Positions 10,255 to 21,900 of a DNA stretch of 64,000 nt are shown one piece after another. Under the pieces are notes generated by a model. It did no database searches. It worked only from the letters and a program-made list of their open reading frames with translations, and had not been told where the DNA came from. A program made the position numbers and the translations under genes. Origin of the DNA: Petasospora fabianii. Lineage: Eukaryota > Ascomycota > Saccharomycetes > Phaffomycetales > Wickerhamomycetaceae. The DNA lies in assembly GCA_022641835.1 (NCBI GenBank), contig CP048716.1:1612001-1676000 (forward strand), in the 5' to 3' direction. Position 1 is the stretch's first letter. The number at the start of each line of letters is the position of its first letter.

Positions 10255-10644
10255 TATGATTAATAATTTGTATGAATGCACCATTTGAACGTATCCTATT
10301 TCATAGTTGCTAACCAGTACAATGATATCTACATCGACGCTTTCACATTGTGAAATGACAAAGCGATTGTCTCCCATTTCGGATCACTCATACGAACAAC
10401 ACGTCTATATTATAAGAGGGAAACCAAACTCAAACGAAACCGTGTCCTTTGTATGATGTATCGTGATACAACACGAAAATATTTAACAGTTTCAGAACAA
10501 AAATAAACCAAAATCTCAACATGGAAGCAGCGGAATAAAACAACGAATTAAAGACAACAATGAGATAAATAAAAAGGCAGAGGGCGACGATCAGTCGCCT
10601 CTGATGAAGTGCAAAAGAACGAATGATGGCTAATAGATGGGTCA
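10255..10644. other. VAN1-protease 3' intergenic region
   Basis: A 390-base convergent 3' region, AT-rich, that presumably holds the two terminators. I see no gene or RNA in it. Confidence 0.6.
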
Positions 10645-12117
10645 TCAGAGCAAGACAGCAACGAGAGCTGGGATGAGGAAAGAGCAGATGGATAATCCAG
10701 CAGCAGTACCAACAGCAGCGTCCTTGTAAGATGAGGTAGAGTTGGAAGATGAGTTCTTGGCTGATGTACTTGTGGACAATGTGGTGGCAGCAGCAGTTCC
10801 AGATGCTGAGGACACAGATGTAGCTGTACTAGTCAGTTCGACATTCTCATTTCTGGATGCAAACCCGATCTGTTGGTTTTCAACATCAAAGTCAGCGTAA
10901 ACCGTTTTCAGGAACACAGCACCAAGAATCCAGCTGTCAACAGTATCGGAGGAAACACCCTGTATGTTTGAAACACAGTAGCCCGCATAGGAGGAGTCAT
11001 TATCATATGCCTGTCCAAGGTATTGCTCTGGGCCGATGGTGTAGTTGTGATTATTGAGCGTCAAGGTGATGTCCAAACTTGAATTACAGAAAATGGCAAA
11101 GTTGGTACCATCAGTGATGGACTCTGGGAAGTAGGTATGGATATCGAGGGCATCCTGTGCTGGAAGAGCAAGGACAGTAGTTCCAGAGTCGACAATGGCA
11201 GTTCTTTTTGAGGTGGATTTGGTGCCGTTGATTTCGATAGACTCATTAAATGTGACGCCATATGAGTCGACGGAGACACCAGAGATGACAACCTGCCAGT
11301 AGAGCGATTCTGTTTCAAGAAGTGGGGTATAGTGGATTTCACCAGTGTAAAGCTCTTCAATTGGCTTACCAATGGCGAAAATACCAGCATTAGAGTACTC
11401 ACTCTTGTTTGAACCAACCTGGCCCAGTGAGATAGAGAATCTCTTGGTGTCAATGGCATGCGAGTCATAGAGCGCGGAGATGATACTTTCGATGGAGGAT
11501 GAGTCGTTAGAAGGAAGACCAAAGATACCAGAGACCGGATAGTTAGAGAAGAAGTCTGGGACTGTAGCAGCCATACCAAATCTGAACTTCTGGGTAGTGG
11601 CGAGCTTGTTGACGATGATGTTGTCTTCTACGACATCACCACTAGCAGTACCCGTGACGTATGCAAGGGCAAATGTTGAAGTGGCAGTAGTGGATTCGGA
11701 GGACGGAGTGTAAACAGCCTCGTCTTCACAAGCTTTTTCTGTGCATTCAGAACCGTAGACCCAAAGATATGCTGATCCAGTATCAATGATGAGTGGGAAC
11801 TCCTTAGTTCCAATGGTGGTATTGACGTAGTAGCACTCATTATTTTCATCAGTTTCAAGGAGAGAGATTCCAGGAACGATGTTAAGGACGGTAGATGATT
11901 TAGTAGAGTTGACTTCGTATGGCTTCATGACAACACTCGCGGTCTTGCCTGTTGTGGATCCCAAAGTGGCCAAGTGCTTCCGGTAACCAGCCGGAACATC
12001 CTGAACACTGGAGACTTTGACGTAGTCATCAGTGGTGATGAATCTATCAGCCTGAAATGGCATCAGTGCCGTGACAGTGGATGCAAATGCCACTATGAGC
12101 GAGGTTTTGAGAAGCAT
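10645..12117 (-). CDS. secreted, probably GPI-anchored aspartyl protease
   Basis: 490 residues from the ATG at 12117. A pepsin-fold (A1) protease with an N-terminal signal peptide (hydrophobic to about residue 18) and a pro-segment. The two catalytic motifs are DTG at 112-114 (IIDTGSAYLWV) and DSG at 310-312 (AIVDSGTTVLALP), with the flap Tyr at about 153 (YVTGTASG). There are many N-x-S/T sites. The C-terminus is a Ser/Thr-rich stalk followed by a hydrophobic tail without a charged end, as in GPI-anchored yapsin-type proteases. That would place it at the plasma membrane or wall. It lacks an obvious two-subunit loop, so I do not assign it to a named yapsin. It interrupts an otherwise conserved VAN1-ATR1 neighbourhood. 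Confidence 0.85.
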   Translation of the reverse strand: MLLKTSLIVAFASTVTALMPFQADRFITTDDYVKVSSVQDVPAGYRKHLATLGSTTGKTASVVMKPYEVNSTKSSTVLNIVPGISLLETDENNECYYVNTTIGTKEFPLIIDTGSAYLWVYGSECTEKACEDEAVYTPSSESTTATSTFALAYVTGTASGDVVEDNIIVNKLATTQKFRFGMAATVPDFFSNYPVSGIFGLPSNDSSSIESIISALYDSHAIDTKRFSISLGQVGSNKSEYSNAGIFAIGKPIEELYTGEIHYTPLLETESLYWQVVISGVSVDSYGVTFNESIEINGTKSTSKRTAIVDSGTTVLALPAQDALDIHTYFPESITDGTNFAIFCNSSLDITLTLNNHNYTIGPEQYLGQAYDNDSSYAGYCVSNIQGVSSDTVDSWILGAVFLKTVYADFDVENQQIGFASRNENVELTSTATSVSSASGTAAATTLSTSTSAKNSSSNSTSSYKDAAVGTAAGLSICSFLIPALVAVLL

Positions 12118-13178
12118 GTCAACGTGTTGTGGGTGTGAACGTTGAAGAAGAAGTTAATCGGAATGATGCAAACAAACGAGGGTAAAATGTGGGATGAATG
12201 TGTTGGGGTATTAGCGATTAAACAAGCTTTCGGTCTGTATGATATATAACTGTGTCAAGGAGGTGCTTTGAATCGATTCAGGCGGTTTTTGGGGTTGTGT
12301 GACGGTCTCAACAGGAAGCTGGGTGGGATTGGTGAGAACTAGGGGAATGCGAATGATGGGAATGCAATGAGCCTGTGTCGTGGAGACTTTGGCTATGAGT
12401 GAGCAGGTGTTTCTGCACTACCTGAATGGGGATTGGAACTTTCCGTGCTTGGTCGCTGCTCACAAACAACGAAGCAAATGGTATGGTCTTCAAATTTTGT
12501 CAATGTTGGAAGGACCTTGTCGGCAGCCGCTGTCAGCTTTTTTTGGTGCGCGATCAGCCGCCGAGCGAAGATGTCTGAGCCCCAATTTGAAGGGGGACCA
12601 GATCTTGTAAACAATGGCCGGTAATTTTGCTGGAAAATTTTTATATTACGTATCTTATAGTTTTGTTAGATAGGCTGTTATGATAAAATCAGTGTATCTC
12701 CTCCTGTGGTGCTGCTAGAAGCCATGAATCAGGTATCACAACAAAACGATGCTGCGACCGTCTCCACAGCAACAAACAAAATGTAAACAAAGCTTTCGTG
12801 TCGCGTTCTATTATACTTCCCAATTGGGGAATTCGGAGATAGCAAGTCTCCGCAGATCCCGGCCCAGAACAACAAAAGCACCCCAGATATGTCAGATCCT
12901 CATAAAGGTAGTCAGGGGTAATGACAGGTTGTATACGACTCACCGCCCTCTAAGGCTTGAGCCAGTTACACGTTGTACGGGCGTGGTCTAAGCTTTTAGT
13001 CTGGTACGAGTTGTCGTAACAGCGCCGATCGAGATCGATCAACAAGGGTTCCTGCTCAAAGCAGGGATAACACACAACTGATAAATACAAGCATTGCTAT
13101 GCACTTAAATGTTACAGCATGTGAGATAGCAATCTACATAGCCACTTACCCAAATGCGCCTTTGTATTGTTCAAAAGT
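12118..13178. other. intergenic region between protease and ATR1
   Basis: 1.06 kb that holds the protease promoter on one side and the ATR1 3' end on the other. It has a TATA element (listed separately). Short overlapping open frames lack family features and are not called. Confidence 0.5.
12243..12248 (-). promoter_or_regulatory. TATA element of the protease gene
   Basis: TATATA lies about 126 bases upstream of the protease ATG, a usual yeast spacing. Confidence 0.5.
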
Positions 13179-14801
13179 TTACACATCTGTGTCTAGCTTT
13201 TCCTTCTCGCTTGGCACTTGTACTCGGCACTCTGTGACTGCAAACTGACTTCTCTCATCACAATCATCTACCTGCTCCGCCGAATCGGTGTGTGATGGGT
13301 GTGACCAAAAGTAGGATGTCACAAGAAGAGCAAAAGATAGCAGAACACCCAAAGATGCAAATCCAACACCGACGTACAGGCCAGCTCTGTAACTCTTCAG
13401 TAAGTCGCCCGTATTTTTTTGAACCTTGGCCCCTGCTGTTCCGGCGAAGCCATTGGCGATTGACATAGCATAATTGATGGTGGTACTTACCAATGACGAG
13501 GCCATACCTTGATGCTTCTTTGGTAAATTATCTGAGAGAATGAGTGATGCTGCAGGGAATGATAGATCCATTCCAAATGAAAGAATGACCATGAGTGGGA
13601 AGAGCATCTGCCAGTACGTCTGATGAACTGGTGCTTGAGACAGCATCGTAACACCAATAAGGAAGGCAGAAGCAGAAGCAAACAACAATTTTGATGGTCT
13701 GACTCTTCTGATAAGTAAACCAACACAGGCAGCAGCGATAATCCCAAATGTGAAAAGTGTGGCGTAGGTTGCAGCTCCGGTGAGGGGGGACCAACCCTTC
13801 AAGTTTAGCAGTATAGACCAGTAGTAGAACATCCATATAGAAAACGATGCCCACCCCATCCCAATAGAGCTGAGAATGAGACCAACATGTAGGTTCATGA
13901 CTTCCTTAGGAACAAGGGGATACTTTACCTTTCTCTCGACCCAGAAGAACACTGCCATCAGAAGTACGCCCGCAATAAGAAGAACGATTATATATGGCTG
14001 CTCCCAGCCAACCTGTGGAGCTTGGTTTGTTGCAAGATTGAATAGAACGAGACCAGTGACGCCTAAGACTGACCCAGCCCAGTCCATTGTGGTTCCTTCT
14101 TCAGCGTGTACAGGTGTCTCTGGGACCATGAACCACGCTAGTACACCCAGGGTTACAAATGCAATCGTAGTGGAATAATAAGCCCACTGCCACTGGTTAT
14201 ACTGAGCTGTCAATCCAGCAATCAAAGTACCGATAGTGGCACCTACAGGTGCCATAGATCCAACAGCAGCGAACACCAGGGCCTTCCTTTGACCGTTTGG
14301 ATATATCGTGCCCACCACACCAATGGCACTCGGCAGAATGTACGCCAGTCCTACGCCTTGAAATGCACGGAACAAACAGAAGAAGATTACTGAGGTAGTG
14401 TACCCTGTTAGACCGAGAATAAGTGTAGATATCGTAGAGAAAACGACACCGAACATCAGTGTCCTCTTCAGTCCGTATAGATCTCCAAACTTACCAGAGA
14501 TGAGGATAAATGCACCAGATGTTAACGGGAAGGCTGTTTGAAACCACACTTTGTCAGTCTCTGTGACGTTGGTGAATGATTTCTCCAGCACGTTCATCAT
14601 AGGAAGAGCTTCGGATGCGCCCATCTGGTTGAGGACTTGTGCGAGACATACCACGAGTATGACGGACCACTCCTGTATAGCGGACTTGAAGGCGGGAGGT
14701 CGTTCTCCAATATTGAGAAACCCCATGATCTTGTCACCTAATGTGTCTGTTGTATCTTGTGAAGGGAAGTAGCGTGTGCCAGCTTTACGAGCCCTGTGCA
14801 T
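13179..14801 (-). CDS. ATR1: ATR1/ATR2-type MFS multidrug and boron exporter
   Basis: 540 residues with about 14 membrane segments: the DHA2 family of H+-driven drug exporters. Family signs are the motif A loop GKFGDLYGLKRTL after the second segment, and the segment-5-type motif SMAPVGATIGTLIAG. S. cerevisiae ATR1 exports boron and gives aminotriazole resistance; its duplicate ATR2 is YMR279C. Gene order here (PRM15, VAN1, ATR) matches both copies, so this is likely the single pre-duplication ortholog. The N-terminal 40 residues are soluble and basic, and the C-terminus is polar. It is divergent from the serine dehydratase across 1 kb. Specific substrate is inferred from the family. Confidence 0.88.
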   Translation of the reverse strand: MHRARKAGTRYFPSQDTTDTLGDKIMGFLNIGERPPAFKSAIQEWSVILVVCLAQVLNQMGASEALPMMNVLEKSFTNVTETDKVWFQTAFPLTSGAFILISGKFGDLYGLKRTLMFGVVFSTISTLILGLTGYTTSVIFFCLFRAFQGVGLAYILPSAIGVVGTIYPNGQRKALVFAAVGSMAPVGATIGTLIAGLTAQYNQWQWAYYSTTIAFVTLGVLAWFMVPETPVHAEEGTTMDWAGSVLGVTGLVLFNLATNQAPQVGWEQPYIIVLLIAGVLLMAVFFWVERKVKYPLVPKEVMNLHVGLILSSIGMGWASFSIWMFYYWSILLNLKGWSPLTGAATYATLFTFGIIAAACVGLLIRRVRPSKLLFASASAFLIGVTMLSQAPVHQTYWQMLFPLMVILSFGMDLSFPAASLILSDNLPKKHQGMASSLVSTTINYAMSIANGFAGTAGAKVQKNTGDLLKSYRAGLYVGVGFASLGVLLSFALLVTSYFWSHPSHTDSAEQVDDCDERSQFAVTECRVQVPSEKEKLDTDV

Positions 14802-15817
14802 ATATACTTGAAAGTAGTGGTAGTTAGACCTGCATGATAACTTTTTCTGTGCGCGACGCCAAGCTGCTGAGTCGGCCTATATCAAAGGCTGATCTTAAAA
14901 ATGTTGCAGGGAGCAGAAGTCCGGGGGCTCTAAAAATGGTGATGAACGGCAAAAGCAGCCCGAGCACCATTCTATATGATGTTTACGCCTGATGAACTTT
15001 AGATGGCTAACACGTTTTTACTGTATGTTACAGCTTGGACGAAGATGTGAATCTACATGAGCCTTACCGAGAACTAAGACTCCTTCAGCCGCAGTAGTGT
15101 ACTCGGAGAAGATCGGAGAATTGACTCCACACCCGCACACCTTTGCCTTGATACATACGTACACCAAGTCGACTCTTCCACGATTTCAACAGCTCTTGAA
15201 GATAACGAAGTTGGTTTTATCACATTATAGATATAAAAGTGAAGTCTTAAAATTCACACAATACAGATAGTATAAGATTTAAGTTGTTTAATTAGATTGA
15301 GTTGAATTTCTCTTAAAATTGATCAGTTTGGCGATAAGAACTTTAATAATTCTATTTTCAAATGCAGTCAAGTTTCCGACAATTTAATAACTATTTAAAA
15401 TCCTATCAAAACACTCAGGTCTTGAGGCAAAAATACAATGATAAACCTCAGCTTTTAAAGCTTCATATATACTACCTGTATTACCGGTTAATGATGATTG
15501 TTATAGTACGCTGTCCCTAACGTCTGTAGTTGATCCCGCGTGATACTTCCGCTGATTCGTGAGCATACCAGGCGTGTCAATTGCAGAATTCCAGCTGTGC
15601 TTGAATATTCTACAATTATGGGAGCTATGATATTTAGCTACAATCAATAAGGGGCCATACTCCTTTCTTGCCTTAGATATATCACATGCTGAGTGGCCCC
15701 CGAGGTGCGCCATGCATCATGTCGGGGATCGCGGCTAAAATCACAGTCCAGATATCTGTAATTGTCAGCAGACAACTTGGAACCCTACCCCATTCAATTG
15801 AGGTTTTAAACGCCAGT
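14802..15817. promoter_or_regulatory. ATR1-serine dehydratase divergent intergenic region
   Basis: 1 kb shared upstream region. Its middle (about 15225-15500) is markedly AT-rich compared with the flanks, with many short A and T runs and no coding capacity. The frame of the dehydratase stays open back to an ATG at 15686, so part of this region could be coding. Confidence 0.5.
14868..15127. promoter_or_regulatory. possible Gcn4-type sites upstream of ATR1
   Basis: TGAGTC at 14868-14873 and TGACTC at 15122-15127 match the core of the Gcn4 site TGASTCA, lacking the last A. S. cerevisiae ATR1 is a known Gcn4 target, which makes these six-base matches worth recording, but both could be chance. 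Confidence 0.3.
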
Positions 15818-16849
15818 ATGAGTACTAGACTATCGCGTTCAGGTCTCCATATCCACTCGCCGCTAGTGCATTCTTCGCCACTATCGGCTATTGCTCCATG
15901 CAAGATTTACCTCAAAGAGGACTTCTGCCAACCTTCTGGTTCTTTCAAACTTCGTGGTATTTCCCACTTTATTAAGGCCAGTGCTGATAGAATTGGATCT
16001 GATCCAACTACAAAGGGCAAGAAAGTTGTCTTTTGCGCTGCATCGGGTGGCAATGCTGGTAATGCCTTATCGTATGCTGCTACGCAGTATGGATTTGAAA
16101 GTATCGTTGTGATCCCGCTAAGCACATCTGAGCATATGGCAAAAAAGCTGAGGGAAAACGGTTCGAAGGTCATCGTTCACGGTATCAATTTTGGTGAGGC
16201 TGATGCGTACTTAAAGGAGGTTGTCATCCCTGGGCTAGGAGATGATTGTGTCGCTGTGTACTGTCATCCATATGATCATGAGGATGTGTGGAAAGGTAAT
16301 TCTTCATTGATCGATGAGGTTGTTAAGGATTTGCAGGAGGTTGGTGAGTTAGACAAACTCAAAGGGATTGTGTGCTCTGTCGGTGGCGGTGGATTGTACA
16401 ATGGTGTCGTAATGGGTCTACAGAGACATGGGCTCTTTGATGTCGGTGTGTTGAGTGTTGAAACTGAAACTTGTCCTACTTTCCAGGCTGCCATTGATGC
16501 TGGAGAGCCTGTTGCGTTGAAGAGTACAAGTACCATCGCCGGATCACTTGCAGCCACTACGATCTCAAGCAAGTCTCTGGAGAATTATCATACTCACAAG
16601 TGTAAAAACATTCTCATCTCTGACGCGGATACCGCATCTGCATGCTTAGAGTTTGTCAGGGATCATAGTGTGGTTGTGGAACCAGCTTGTGGTGCATCTC
16701 TTGCTACCGTTTACAAAGGGTTACTAAAGGAGCATGAAAATTTCTTTGGTGGGTTGAAGGAAGACGATATTGTGATTGTTGTTGCATGTGGAGGGTACAC
16801 TGTTACATTGGAGGCTTTGTTAAAGTACAAGGAAACGTACCATCTTTGA
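15818..16849 (+). CDS. CHA1: CHA1-type catabolic L-serine/threonine dehydratase
   Basis: 343 residues from the ATG at 15818. This pyridoxal-phosphate enzyme deaminates L-serine and L-threonine to pyruvate and 2-oxobutyrate. The PLP lysine is in PSGSFKLRG, the cofactor-binding loops are ASGGNAGNALSYAA and SVGGGGLYNG, and the ends EPACGASL and VACGG are as in S. cerevisiae CHA1. No regulatory ACT domain is present, which fits a catabolic enzyme. The start was chosen because HIHSPLVHSSPLS follows it at the usual distance. An in-frame ATG at 15686 would add 44 residues with no matching family segment. Orthology to CHA1 itself against a paralog is not settled. Confidence 0.82.
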   Translation: MSTRLSRSGLHIHSPLVHSSPLSAIAPCKIYLKEDFCQPSGSFKLRGISHFIKASADRIGSDPTTKGKKVVFCAASGGNAGNALSYAATQYGFESIVVIPLSTSEHMAKKLRENGSKVIVHGINFGEADAYLKEVVIPGLGDDCVAVYCHPYDHEDVWKGNSSLIDEVVKDLQEVGELDKLKGIVCSVGGGGLYNGVVMGLQRHGLFDVGVLSVETETCPTFQAAIDAGEPVALKSTSTIAGSLAATTISSKSLENYHTHKCKNILISDADTASACLEFVRDHSVVVEPACGASLATVYKGLLKEHENFFGGLKEDDIVIVVACGGYTVTLEALLKYKETYHL

Positions 16850-18993
16850 TGTTGTAAAACATGGAAAATAGCACATACTACATGAAGATGACGATGATGG
16901 TCATAGATTTGAGTTACTATGAATAATCATGTTGTTCCACCGGGGTCCTCCGTCATGTAAATGACGTACTTCATGTATAATGGCCCCACAACTACGACGC
17001 AACGTCTCACTAGACCTGGAAACTGAAATCAGTAGTGGGCTGATGTGTCAATTTTTTCTCCGTGCTGTTACTACAGACGCTTATTCTTTACAATGCCCAT
17101 TAAATAGATAATGAGATAGGGAAGAACACCTGGAACTAGTGGGGCCGGGATTAGAATATGTAGTTTCATCATGTTATAATCGGCCGCAGGCGCTGCCCAA
17201 TGTGGGTATCGAGAGCACAGCGGGTAAACGTGCATTTATGGGAGGCGCGCCTGGATGGGTATCTTGAGGACGAGGTGCTGTGGGGACAGCCGCTCTTTGT
17301 TCTGCTGCCATCGGAGAAAATGTACGTCAGGAGAGCGGAAATTGATCGTATCGGGCCTGAAAACTCTGGATATATGTGGGCATAGGTGAGGGAAGTGGTG
17401 AATAAATTAGGTGGGCAGTGGTGCAAAGCTAGGGCCGGGGGAAGGGCGCAGGCAGCTGAGAGCGAGCTCGCACAAAGGCGGCATTGATCGATTGAGGCAG
17501 GTTGGTGAAGGTGCTGGTTGGGTGCAACCCCCCACTGGTGGCTACTAGGGACAGGGATGGAATTGCAGCAGCTTGGTGCAGTGACAGCGGTGGATGGCGG
17601 ATGGATAGACGCTGCTCGAGGGGCTAAATTTGGTGGGTGATGTCCGCGCTGTTGTTGGGGCGAATGTGCGCCCGAGTGCTTCACTGGCAGCTGTCAAGGT
17701 AGATGCGGGCGAAGCCGAGAGACCAGAGACGAATGGGGAGGCCGGATCTGGGAAAGGCTGCAAAGGAAGGGACCGCGAGGTTGCCAGGGTGGACGTGGAA
17801 CGCTGTGGAAGGACCAGACAGTCATACGGTAATCTTGTTCTTATTTTGTACCATTTCCATCGTATCGTCCCATGGATCCATCTTCTTCATTTCGCATTGG
17901 ACAGTAGATGGGCCAATGAGGAGGGCCAAGCAGTAGAGCCATTCTGGGCCCACCTCCAACAAAAGACCTCTACGGGCGTCAGGGGCCCCCCAAGGTATAC
18001 ATACAATTAGCTCATAAGTTCCAATTTAGTCACTCGGTTTCAGCTTCCCCAGATATCATAAGTCCGCTGGTAATCCATAAACAAAACTCTTGGCCACCCC
18101 ACTTTTTTCTTTTTTAGCTCTGCGCTGTGCACCGTTTGCGAAGGTTGCCAACTTCCGAGCGTGAACTGCGGCAGGTGGTGCATCCCGTACTGTCTGTGCC
18201 GTAAGACGATGCTTCTCGGCGAGTGAGACTCAACAGACCTTCCCCTGTCGACATATAGAATCAGTTTAGGTGAGCATAGCTGAGACGAATGATAGAATGG
18301 TTTAAACAACACTGCACATTAGATTCACCATGATGATTGTTTCTCCGCGTTTTAGCAGTCCACAGCCTCCCACAGTCTCGCAACAGAAATACGCAGTAGT
18401 CGTCGGCGCTGGATCTTGGAAAACTGACTTATCTAGGCGGGAAGTGACGTACTGGTGCGTGGCCCAACCATCCCCTGCCTGAGGCTGCCTAATGCTGCCT
18501 AGCTCTGCCTAGAGCTTACGCAGACCGCGCACCGGCCCGGCTCATCCTGGCCCCGATCCCAGACAGATAGAAACCCGCGACTGCGAGAGAAAAGACAAAA
18601 TCATCAAGTCTGAAAAACCCCAAAGAATCCCCGGTGCCGTCTTCTACTGTTCGCCTCGCTCCTATTTCCTCCTTTCTACAGTTCGCTGCCATCCCGTCAC
18701 ACTAAAGGGAAACATCACACTAAACTACACTACACTACACTACACTACACTACACTACACTAGAGGTACATATTCGGCTGTCTTTGCTCCACTTCCAACC
18801 GTCGTTAAGCGCCTTCGTCCGCCAGTTCCGCACTGCCCATTGCTGGAACAACCTCTACGGGAAACACACTACCCGCTACGTGACACCAGCAAAGAGATTT
18901 GATACGCTCGTCTAGAACAAATCCAAACGTCCAGAACACTTAGTACCAGACAGGGTGTTCCTCTTGCCGCCGCCTCCCATCCTCACAGTTCAC
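16850..18993. other. 2.1 kb upstream of the cyclic-nucleotide/F-box gene
   Basis: No supported gene. It holds a 61-codon ATG frame at 17200-17385 without recognisable features, a GC-rich stretch at about 17220-17800, an inverted repeat GTCAT-n4-ATGAC at 16952-16965 next to a CRE-like TGACGTAC, and a pentamer repeat at 18725. Such length suggests a complex promoter or a long leader for the downstream gene. Confidence 0.5.
18725..18762. repeat. pentanucleotide repeat (CTACA)
   Basis: About 7.6 perfect copies of CTACA, ending some 230 bases before the downstream start codon and probably in its leader or promoter. Confidence 0.9.
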
Positions 18994-21900
18994 ATGAGAT
19001 CAGCGAACCGCCGTCCCAGACCTCAGCGTCCCTCACCGCTGGCAGCTCACGCCTCGTCACCAGGCGGCACACGCAACGCCTACGGTTCTGCACTTGCACA
19101 TCAGTCACGAGAATCGTCACCGCTCGCCTCTGGAGCCACCGTACGGAAGATCTCAGACGCTCAGACACCAGCACAACAAATAACCGAGGATACAACTTCA
19201 GCTACCCATATGAGCAACGATCACGACTCAGATAAGCCGACCACCACCATCACCTCCACCGAACAGAAGGACCAACCCTCACTGCGACAGAGTTCCATAA
19301 AGTCCGGCAATGGCGAATATGAACACGGTTTATCGACACGGCGGAGTTCCGACCAAAAGCAATACGAGGGCCTGAGCATCAGTATCGAGGGCGAGAACAA
19401 GAAGCAAGAGAAGGAAGAAGATGATGGTGACGAGGAAGAAGAAGAAGAAGAAGAAGAAGAAAGTGAAGAAGGCGAATACCCAAAGTCCTATCAGATGCCA
19501 CCGCAGCTCCTCGAGAAACTGAGTCGATTCCCACTGTTCAAGAATGCACCACCGTCGTTTCACAAGGCTATCGCATCCAGATTGCAACTCATGACGGTTC
19601 ATGCTCAAGAGTACATCGTCAAATTTGGAGAGCCCGCCAAAGCTATGTATTGGATTCTCAGAGGTTCTGTCGCTGTCACTTCCCCAGATGGTGAAGCTGT
19701 CCACGCCGAATTAGTTGCTGGTCAATTCTTTGGCGAGATTGGTATCCTCTTCAACAGACCAAGAACAGCCACGGTTATTGCCAGAACAAAAGTATTGCTC
19801 GGTGTGTTGACTGCTGACTCTTTCAATGCTGTACTGCCTGATTTCCCAGCAGTTGAGAGAATGATACGTGATGAAGCACAGGAGAGACTATCGATGCAAG
19901 ATAAGAGAAAGAGAAACGGTGTCACTAACATCTTGTCAAACGCAGCTAATAATACCCCAACAATCATGGATAAGACCGATCTCGATATGAGGGCATCAGA
20001 AGTTGCCACTGCTGCTTCAAATTTACCGGGGCCTTCTGTCCCACCAAAAGTCAGATCTCCATCACCGGCACTCCTACCAGACGTGCTTGGTTCTTTTGCA
20101 TCAGGATTACACAAAGATGTTCAGTTCACCACTAGGGAGAGTCTCCCACAGATCCATGATAATGTCGATCACTCCATCCCTACCAGAGACTTCCTCAGAT
20201 CCATGCCAATGTTTACACTGCTCCCATCTGCTATCATTCATGAACTTGTCCTTGGTGTCGAACCTAGACGTTTTGAACCGTTTGAATACATCGTTAAGAA
20301 AGGGGAACTAGGAAGAGACATTTTCTTTGTTGTTAATGGTGAGGTTGAAGTCTTGGATCCAAAGAGGATCTCGCTGGCCACATCTGAAGGTGATAAGGAT
20401 AAGAAAGTGGATAGAGTGCTTGGAAGATTGGGTCCTGGACAGTACTTTGGTGAAATGGCCTTCTTGGAGTCGTTATCTGATGGAAAGGAGAAGATTGAGA
20501 GAAGTGCCGATATAAGATCTGTCTCTACTGTTGATGTGCTGATCGTTACTGGTGATCAGTTGGAAAACCTGTATTCGAGATACCCAAGAATCTGTGATGA
20601 GATGAGAGAAACTGCCACCAAGAGAATCAACAAGAACAAAGACCACACTGAGGCTCCTGATCAGCACGAACATCAGGAAACTCCTTTCGGTAAGTGGAAG
20701 GGCTTCCAGACTTCTGTTGCGCAGCTTAATGATCCTGTGTTCAGTCCGACTGCCACCACCAACAATGCATCTCGAAATGATATCTCCATCCGTCCACCGA
20801 GAGAAGGATCTCCAACATCTACTATCTCAGAGTCCACGCTGATGACCGGTAACGGACCGTCTACATTCAACTCTTTCTCCACCGTCAATTCCTTTCACTT
20901 CGATGACCAAAAGCATCCACAGCTCAAGCGCAGACGCTCCACAGTGTCAGCGAACCGTTCACAGTTGGCCCCACCGGACCCACTCGATACCACTCAACCT
21001 CCGCTGACTATGCATCTCCCACCAATGAACCCAGTTGTCCCTTCGGTCTCATCCTTTCCATCTGCTCAACGTCAACCACCCCCATTTCAGTACATGCCGC
21101 ACGCTAAGCGTCTCCGTCTCGCCTCTATCTCGGGCCGGCGTCGTTCTTCTGTCCTTAGTACCGGTGTTCTCCCAGACCGTATCTTGCTCCGCGTGTTCTC
21201 ATTCCTCTCCCTCCCCGAACTGATGAAACTGCGAATTATCTGCCGCAGATGGAGGCAGCTTCTTTATGTTGCACCAGGATTCTTTGAGCACTTGGACTTG
21301 AGACCATATAACACATCAATTGATGACAAGGCTCTCATTCAGATCACTGACTTTGTTGGAAGCAGACCAAAGACCATCAACATGTCTAACTGCTTTCACG
21401 TCACCGATGTTGGCTTCTGTTATATGGTTAATGAGATTGGCATCAGTGGCTCCATCACAGTTATTAAGATGAGTTCTGTCTGGGAAGTGAGTGCCATGGC
21501 TATTATGGATCTTGCTGTGCCAAGTGTTGGTAGGTTCATTGAGGAGTTAGATTTGTCCAACTGTGGCAAGACGAGAGATGATGTCATTGAGAGAATCATT
21601 GGTTGGAAGAAGAGGCATAACAGTGGTGGTTCCAGTATGCTTAACGCCGCGAACAACGGCCAGGCATACTTGGACAGTCCTGTTCCTGGTATGGAGGAGT
21701 TTGATGGTATTGTGTCCAATGAGTCTGCTGTTGGCTGTCCAAACTTGAAGAGATTGAACTTGGGCTACTGCAAGCATCTTACTGACCGTTCGATGTATCA
21801 TATTGCCCTTCATGCAAATGACCGTTTGGAATCACTCGATATCACAAGATGCACCACTATCACCGATGCTGGATTTGCTTATTGGGCTTATCAACCCTTC

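Noticed and set aside
17169-17684. 171-codon minus-strand frame in the 2.1 kb gap
   Set aside because: GC-rich, repetitive Ser/His/Pro composition without a domain; overlapped by other frames of equal quality.
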